Source of the DNA: Alcaligenaceae bacterium
GTDB taxonomy: Bacteria; Pseudomonadota; Gammaproteobacteria; Burkholderiales; Burkholderiaceae_B
Assembly (NCBI GenBank): GCA_947380655.1
Contig: CANCRX010000065.1
Location: forward strand, 1 to 16,651
Reading direction: 5' to 3'
Length of the DNA stretch: 16,651 nucleotides
Part shown: one piece after another, positions 13,153 to 16,651 of the stretch
Numbering within the stretch: position 1 is the first letter of the stretch
Layout of the letters: every line of letters starts with the position of its first letter
Made by a program: the position numbers and the translations under genes
The notes under the pieces: generated by a model
What the model was told of the DNA's origin: nothing
Database searches by the model: none
Seen by the model: the letters and a program-made list of their open reading frames with translations, nothing else

Positions 13153-13994
13153 GTGTGAAACTAGAACCTATCGTTGGTCGCTACACCTCGTTTGATATTG
13201 AAGGCAAGCGCTGCCGTGTGTATTTTGAAGAAGCGGGTAGCGGTATCCCGCTCGTCTGTCTGCATACCGCAGGTGCTGATAACCGGCAGTATCAGCATCT
13301 GATGAATGATCCTGAGGTCACTTCAAAGTTTCGCGTGATTGCATTTGATATGCCCTGGCATGGAAAGTCCTATCCGCCTGCGGGTTTCCAGGATACGGAG
13401 TATCGCTTGTCGACTTCGCTCTATGTTGAAACCATTATGTCTTTTTGCCGGGCACTTGAGTTAGAGCGACCTGTTGTGATGGGTTGTTCGATTGGCGGGC
13501 GTATCACGTTGCAGCTGGCTCATCTGCATTCAGATCAGTTTCGCGCCCTGATCGGTATCGAGGCCGCGGATCATCAGGAACCCTGGTACGACACGGCCTG
13601 GTTACATCGTGGTGATGTACATGGTGGTGAAGTATGTGCCGCATTGGTTTCGGGACTTGTTGCTCCACAATCTCCAGAGGTGCATCGCCATGAGACGCTG
13701 TGGCAATACATGCAGGGTGGCCCGGGGATATTTAAAGGCGACCTGTATTTTTACCGTGTTGATAGTGATTTGCGTGGAAAACTGAATGGCATTCGTACAG
13801 ACTTGTGTCCGCTTTATCTCTTAACGGGCGAATACGATTTTTCATGTACACCAGAGGACACAATTAGGACTGCACAGTCAATTCCAGGTGCCAAAGTCAC
13901 CGTGATGAAGGAGTGTGGACATTTTCCAATGAGTGAAAATCCCGTGCAATTCAGGGAGTATCTGTTGCCTGTATTGAAAGAAATTGCAGGTTAA
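13149..13994 (+). CDS. Alpha/beta hydrolase
   Basis: The ATG at 13149 (281 residues) is preferred over the GTG at 13128: GGGAG lies 8 bp upstream, and it gives the 4-bp ATGA overlap with the preceding gene. The fold is recognised by LVCLHTAGAD (35-44; oxyanion loop), FDMPWHGKS (66-74), the nucleophile elbow MGCSIGG (111-117) with Ser114, TGEYDFSC (226-233) with the likely acid Asp230, and KECGHFPMSENP (254-265) with the likely base His258. The catalytic triad is therefore complete. There is no signal peptide; the enzyme is cytoplasmic. It could cleave esters, lactones or C-C bonds; the sequence does not decide. It is coupled to the SCP2-like gene and followed by a LivK-type receptor, suggesting action on an imported compound. 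Confidence 0.9.
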   Translation: MSVKLEPIVGRYTSFDIEGKRCRVYFEEAGSGIPLVCLHTAGADNRQYQHLMNDPEVTSKFRVIAFDMPWHGKSYPPAGFQDTEYRLSTSLYVETIMSFCRALELERPVVMGCSIGGRITLQLAHLHSDQFRALIGIEAADHQEPWYDTAWLHRGDVHGGEVCAALVSGLVAPQSPEVHRHETLWQYMQGGPGIFKGDLYFYRVDSDLRGKLNGIRTDLCPLYLLTGEYDFSCTPEDTIRTAQSIPGAKVTVMKECGHFPMSENPVQFREYLLPVLKEIAG

Positions 13995-14012
13995 CCCTGC
14001 GAATCGTTTTTT
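13986..14012 (+). terminator. Weak terminator or attenuator at the end of the hydrolase gene
   Basis: GCAGG (13986-13990) pairs with CCTGC (13996-14000) across a 5-base loop, and a run of six T lies at 14007-14012 after a 6-base gap. The stem is short and includes the stop codon, so termination would be partial at best. It might lower or raise receptor expression relative to the hydrolase. Confidence 0.3.
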
Positions 14013-14047
14013 AAAAAATATAAATTCATAATAATCCGGAGACAGCC

Positions 14048-15217
14048 ATGAAACTTAAATATCTCGCAGGTGCCCTTGCATGTATGGGTGCGTTAACGAT
14101 GCAGTCCGCCTTCGCGCAAGAGGTCTTAAAAATCGGAGCCCTGGTGACCCTGTCAGGTTCGGGTGCTGCCTGGGGCCAGGGTATGAAAAATGCAACCGAA
14201 CTGGCGGCCGACAAAGTTAATGCCGCAGGTGGTCTGGAAGTCGCGGGTAAAAAATATAAAGTTGAAGTCATCCCTTACGATGATAAATATCAGTCAAATG
14301 AAGCCGTGACCGTTGCAAACCGTTTGATTTTCGAAGATAAAGTCCAATACATCATTGGTCCTGTTGGTTCCGCTCCTGCCTTAGCGATTCAGCCGATCAC
14401 CGAGAAAAATAAAGTCATGATCTTTACCCTTGGGTTTACAACGAAAGCCTTGGCTGCCGACAAACCCTTTAGTTTCCGTCCTCCAGTCACCACCGCCGAA
14501 GTTGCACAACCGCAGATCAATTGGCTGGTGAAAACACAAGGGGTCAAGAAGGTCGGTGCATTGTTTCCGAACGATGAGACAGGACAGTCTATTTCCAAAG
14601 ACTTGGAAGTCGCCTACAAAAAAGCAGGTGCTGATATGGTGGCGAAAGAGTTTTTCGAACGTGAGCGCGTAGATTTTGTACCATTGCTCACTCGCATGCT
14701 GGCCCGCGGGATCGACACCATCGAGCTCGATGGTAATTCACCTACCACCTCCGGTCTGATCCTCAAGCAAGCGCGCGAGCTCGGATTTCAAGGCAAGATC
14801 GTGCGCACAGGTGGTCCTGCGACCCAGGAGATTATCAACGTTGCAGGCAAGGCCGCTGCAGAAGGTATGTTTGTTCATACCCCAATCAATCCAGAGCAGC
14901 CCTCCACTAAAGAGTATGTGGAGATGTATGCAGCCAAGTACAAAACGCCTTTGAATGGATTCAGCCCCTCGTTTTACGATGCGACCAACATGCTGTTTGA
15001 AGCCATGCGTCGCGCAGGCACGGTCACTGATACTGACAAGGTCCGTCTAGAGCTTGAGAAAATCAAAGACTTTAAAGGCGCACTTGGTACCCTGAGCTGG
15101 ACAGGTCAGGAAATGTACGGCAGCAACCATCAGCTCAACGCACCATTCTTTATCGCTGAAGTCAAAAACAGTGCTGAAGTGATCCGTGCCCGCTGTACTG
15201 TGGCTGGCTGTGAATAA
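14048..15217 (+). CDS. LivK-like ABC transporter substrate-binding protein
   Basis: This 389-residue periplasmic binding protein of the branched-chain amino acid (LivK/Peripla_BP_6) family has a signal peptide with core YLAGALACMGALTMQSAFA and a cleavage site after Ala23 (AFA|QE). Mature motifs are LKIGALVTLSGSGAAWG (27-43), NAAGGLEVAGKKYKVE, YDDKYQSNEAV, IIGPVGSAPALA and a second lobe with GALFPNDETGQS. The family binds branched-chain amino acids but also aromatic acids, amides and other organic acids, so the ligand is open. GGAG (14038-14041) lies 6 bp before the ATG. The gene is followed by MmgE/PrpD and a LivH-like permease start, so this is an ABC uptake operon with enzymes inserted. The end RARCTVAGCE has two cysteines four residues apart, possibly a disulfide. 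Confidence 0.92.
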   Translation: MKLKYLAGALACMGALTMQSAFAQEVLKIGALVTLSGSGAAWGQGMKNATELAADKVNAAGGLEVAGKKYKVEVIPYDDKYQSNEAVTVANRLIFEDKVQYIIGPVGSAPALAIQPITEKNKVMIFTLGFTTKALAADKPFSFRPPVTTAEVAQPQINWLVKTQGVKKVGALFPNDETGQSISKDLEVAYKKAGADMVAKEFFERERVDFVPLLTRMLARGIDTIELDGNSPTTSGLILKQARELGFQGKIVRTGGPATQEIINVAGKAAAEGMFVHTPINPEQPSTKEYVEMYAAKYKTPLNGFSPSFYDATNMLFEAMRRAGTVTDTDKVRLELEKIKDFKGALGTLSWTGQEMYGSNHQLNAPFFIAEVKNSAEVIRARCTVAGCE

Positions 15218-15224
15218 AAACGTC

Positions 15225-16589
15225 ATGTCTGATTTGCCCTTCGAGCCCGTGGTGCAACGCATGGCGTCTTTCGCCATGCATTCTTCCTGGCAGTCACTTC
15301 CTGAGTCAGTACAGCGTGAAGCTGGACGTTCCTGGTTGAATTGGGTTGCTTGTACAGTCGGGGGCTCCAAAATGCCCTCTGTCGATGCAGCGGTCAAAGG
15401 GTTGCTGATGATGGGCAAGGGAGACGTGCCGGTACTCGGGCGTGTTGAACGCCTGAGCTTGTCCGATGCTGCGCTGATCGGTAGTCTGAGCGCAGCAGCC
15501 CATACGTTTGATGACACACATCTTTCAACGATTACCCATCCCACCGGGCCGGTCGCCGCGGCCTTGCTGGCTTGCGCCTATCAGTTGGGCGAGGTCGGTC
15601 AGCCGGTATCAGGCGAGGAAATATTGACGGCATTAGCGGTCGGGATAGAGCTGGAATGTCGCGTAAGTTGTGCCATTGCACAGGGTGGCGCGAATCAGGG
15701 CTGGTATATGACGGGTTTGTCTGGTGGAATCGGTGCGGCCGCGGCAGTCGGACGTCTACTCAAGCTCAACCAGAAACAAATGATCTACGCGATCGGGCTG
15801 GCGGCCATGCAGGCCAGTGGTACGCGCGCGACCCATGGCAGCATGGCGATTACTTTCATACCCGGTATCGCTGCGCGAGACGGTACTGTCGCGGCTTATC
15901 TGGCGGCAGCTGATTTCAGTTGTAGCGCGATTGCGATTGATGGTCGAAATGGTTTGTTGCAAGTCCTGACCGGTGGTCATGACGCGCATCTGATCGACGA
16001 TGAGCTTGGTGTACGTTATGAGATGTTGAATAACGCTTACAAACCTTATCCGTGTGGCATTGTGATTCACCCGGCAATTGATGCTTGTTTGCATTTAGTT
16101 CGGGATCAGCATTTAAATCATCAGGCTATTGACCGCATTGAGTTACGGGTCCATCCCGATGCATTGAATCTCTGCTGGCGTAAATTGCCAGAAAATGTTC
16201 TTGATGCGCAAGTCAGTCTGTATCACTGGGTTGCGGCGTGTTTGGTTTTTGGTCGTGCTGGCGTTGCTGAAGGTGAGCTGGAGGCGGTCATGCATGCTGA
16301 AGTCAGAGCGCTACAACAGCGGGCCCAGGCCGTAGCCGATACGACTATGGGTAGTCATCAAGCTTTAGTCGTCGTCCATCTGCGCGATGGAAAAAAACTG
16401 GAACGTAAAACGCAAGACGTGACAGGCAGCGTGACCAATCCAATGAGTGACGCACAACTCGGAGAGAAATTCCTTGGACTTGTTGCACCGATCCTGGGCC
16501 CAAGACGCGCTCAGGTATTGCTCGATAAATGTCTGACTATGAATGCCGTGCATGGTGCTGCAGAGATCCTGCAGCTAGGCGCTCAATAA
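15225..16589 (+). CDS. MmgE/PrpD family protein with altered active site
   Basis: This 454-residue protein (ATG at 15225, 7 bp after the receptor stop; the frame is open back to 15186 and an in-frame GTG at 15210 is an alternative; no clear ribosome site) belongs to the MmgE/PrpD family, which includes 2-methylcitrate dehydratase and cis-aconitate decarboxylase. Recognisable blocks are AAHTFDDTHLSTITHPTGP (91-109), with Asp96 and His105 matching conserved positions, GWYMTGLSGGIGAAAAVGRL (159-178), GSMAITFIPGIAARDG (205-220) and KPYPCGIVIHPAID (273-286), with His282. Compared with cis-aconitate decarboxylase, the histidine of the FHPxS motif is Tyr161, and the lysine and histidine of TKPLHxG are Ile209 and Ile212. 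Normal dehydratase or decarboxylase chemistry is therefore uncertain. It sits between the LivK-like and LivH-like genes, so it probably acts on the imported ligand or a product. Cytoplasmic. Confidence 0.88.
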   Translation: MSDLPFEPVVQRMASFAMHSSWQSLPESVQREAGRSWLNWVACTVGGSKMPSVDAAVKGLLMMGKGDVPVLGRVERLSLSDAALIGSLSAAAHTFDDTHLSTITHPTGPVAAALLACAYQLGEVGQPVSGEEILTALAVGIELECRVSCAIAQGGANQGWYMTGLSGGIGAAAAVGRLLKLNQKQMIYAIGLAAMQASGTRATHGSMAITFIPGIAARDGTVAAYLAAADFSCSAIAIDGRNGLLQVLTGGHDAHLIDDELGVRYEMLNNAYKPYPCGIVIHPAIDACLHLVRDQHLNHQAIDRIELRVHPDALNLCWRKLPENVLDAQVSLYHWVAACLVFGRAGVAEGELEAVMHAEVRALQQRAQAVADTTMGSHQALVVVHLRDGKKLERKTQDVTGSVTNPMSDAQLGEKFLGLVAPILGPRRAQVLLDKCLTMNAVHGAAEILQLGAQ

Positions 16590-16605
16590 CAACTAAGGGG
16601 ACGTT

Positions 16606-16651
16606 TTGGACTGGAGCTTGCTCATTACGCAAGCCACGATTAATGGCTTGA
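16606..16651 (+). CDS. livH: LivH-like ABC permease, first codons only (partial)
   Basis: After a 16-bp gap, AAGGGG (16595-16600) lies 5 bp before a TTG at 16606. Reading from there gives (M)DWSLLITQATINGL, the usual beginning of LivH-type branched-chain amino acid permeases (inner-membrane subunit). The frame is open to the window edge, so only 15 residues are visible. The neighbouring LivK-like gene supports the call. The TTG start is unusual; no ATG is available in this frame. Confidence 0.7.
   Translation, partial: MDWSLLITQATINGL

Overview
The window looks like chromosomal DNA of a Gram-negative betaproteobacterium, most likely of the order Burkholderiales and perhaps of the family Alcaligenaceae. 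This rests on an orphan Bug/TctC-type periplasmic receptor inside a catabolic operon (a family strongly expanded in that group), LivK/LivH-type ABC uptake genes mixed with catabolic enzymes, and paired short ChrA proteins. Base composition is moderate. The genus assignment is inference. No rRNA, tRNA, insertion sequence, CRISPR array, phage gene or transcription regulator gene was seen.

Layout. (1) 1-374: the 3' end of a catalase-like heme peroxidase gene, convergent with the next gene. (2) 383-8180: a catabolic region. A leftward Asp/Glu/hydantoin-racemase-superfamily gene is divergent from a tight rightward operon: hyuA-like, hyuB-like, CaiB/BaiF class III CoA-transferase, enoyl-CoA hydratase and Bug receptor. 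The operon ends at a perfect 15-bp hairpin (8246-8281). (3) 8327-8953: a YfcG-like glutathione transferase. (4) 9002-9448, leftward: a host-attachment/baeRF-type protein. (5) 9618-12676: five genes in which every stop overlaps the next start: DUF1275/YoaK membrane protein, CYTH-like (triphosphate-tunnel fold) protein, two half-size ChrA proteins and YggU/DUF167. (6) 12680-16651: a near-consensus sigma-70 promoter, an SCP2-like small protein, an alpha/beta hydrolase, a LivK-like binding protein, an MmgE/PrpD protein and the first codons of a LivH-like permease running off the window.

How the genes may work together. In region 2 the receptor would capture an organic acid or amide. HyuA/HyuB would open or carboxylate it with ATP, the CoA-transferase would make a CoA thioester, and the hydratase would start beta-oxidation-like breakdown. 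The substrate cannot be read from sequence. In region 6 an ABC uptake system is interleaved with a hydrolase and a dehydratase/decarboxylase-fold enzyme, which suggests a second uptake-plus-degradation unit. Region 5 looks like a membrane or ion-related unit whose function is not established.

Most unusual points: both catalytic cysteines appear to be missing in the racemase homologue; three expected active-site residues are replaced in the MmgE/PrpD homologue; and DUF1275, CYTH-like, split ChrA and YggU genes are translationally coupled.
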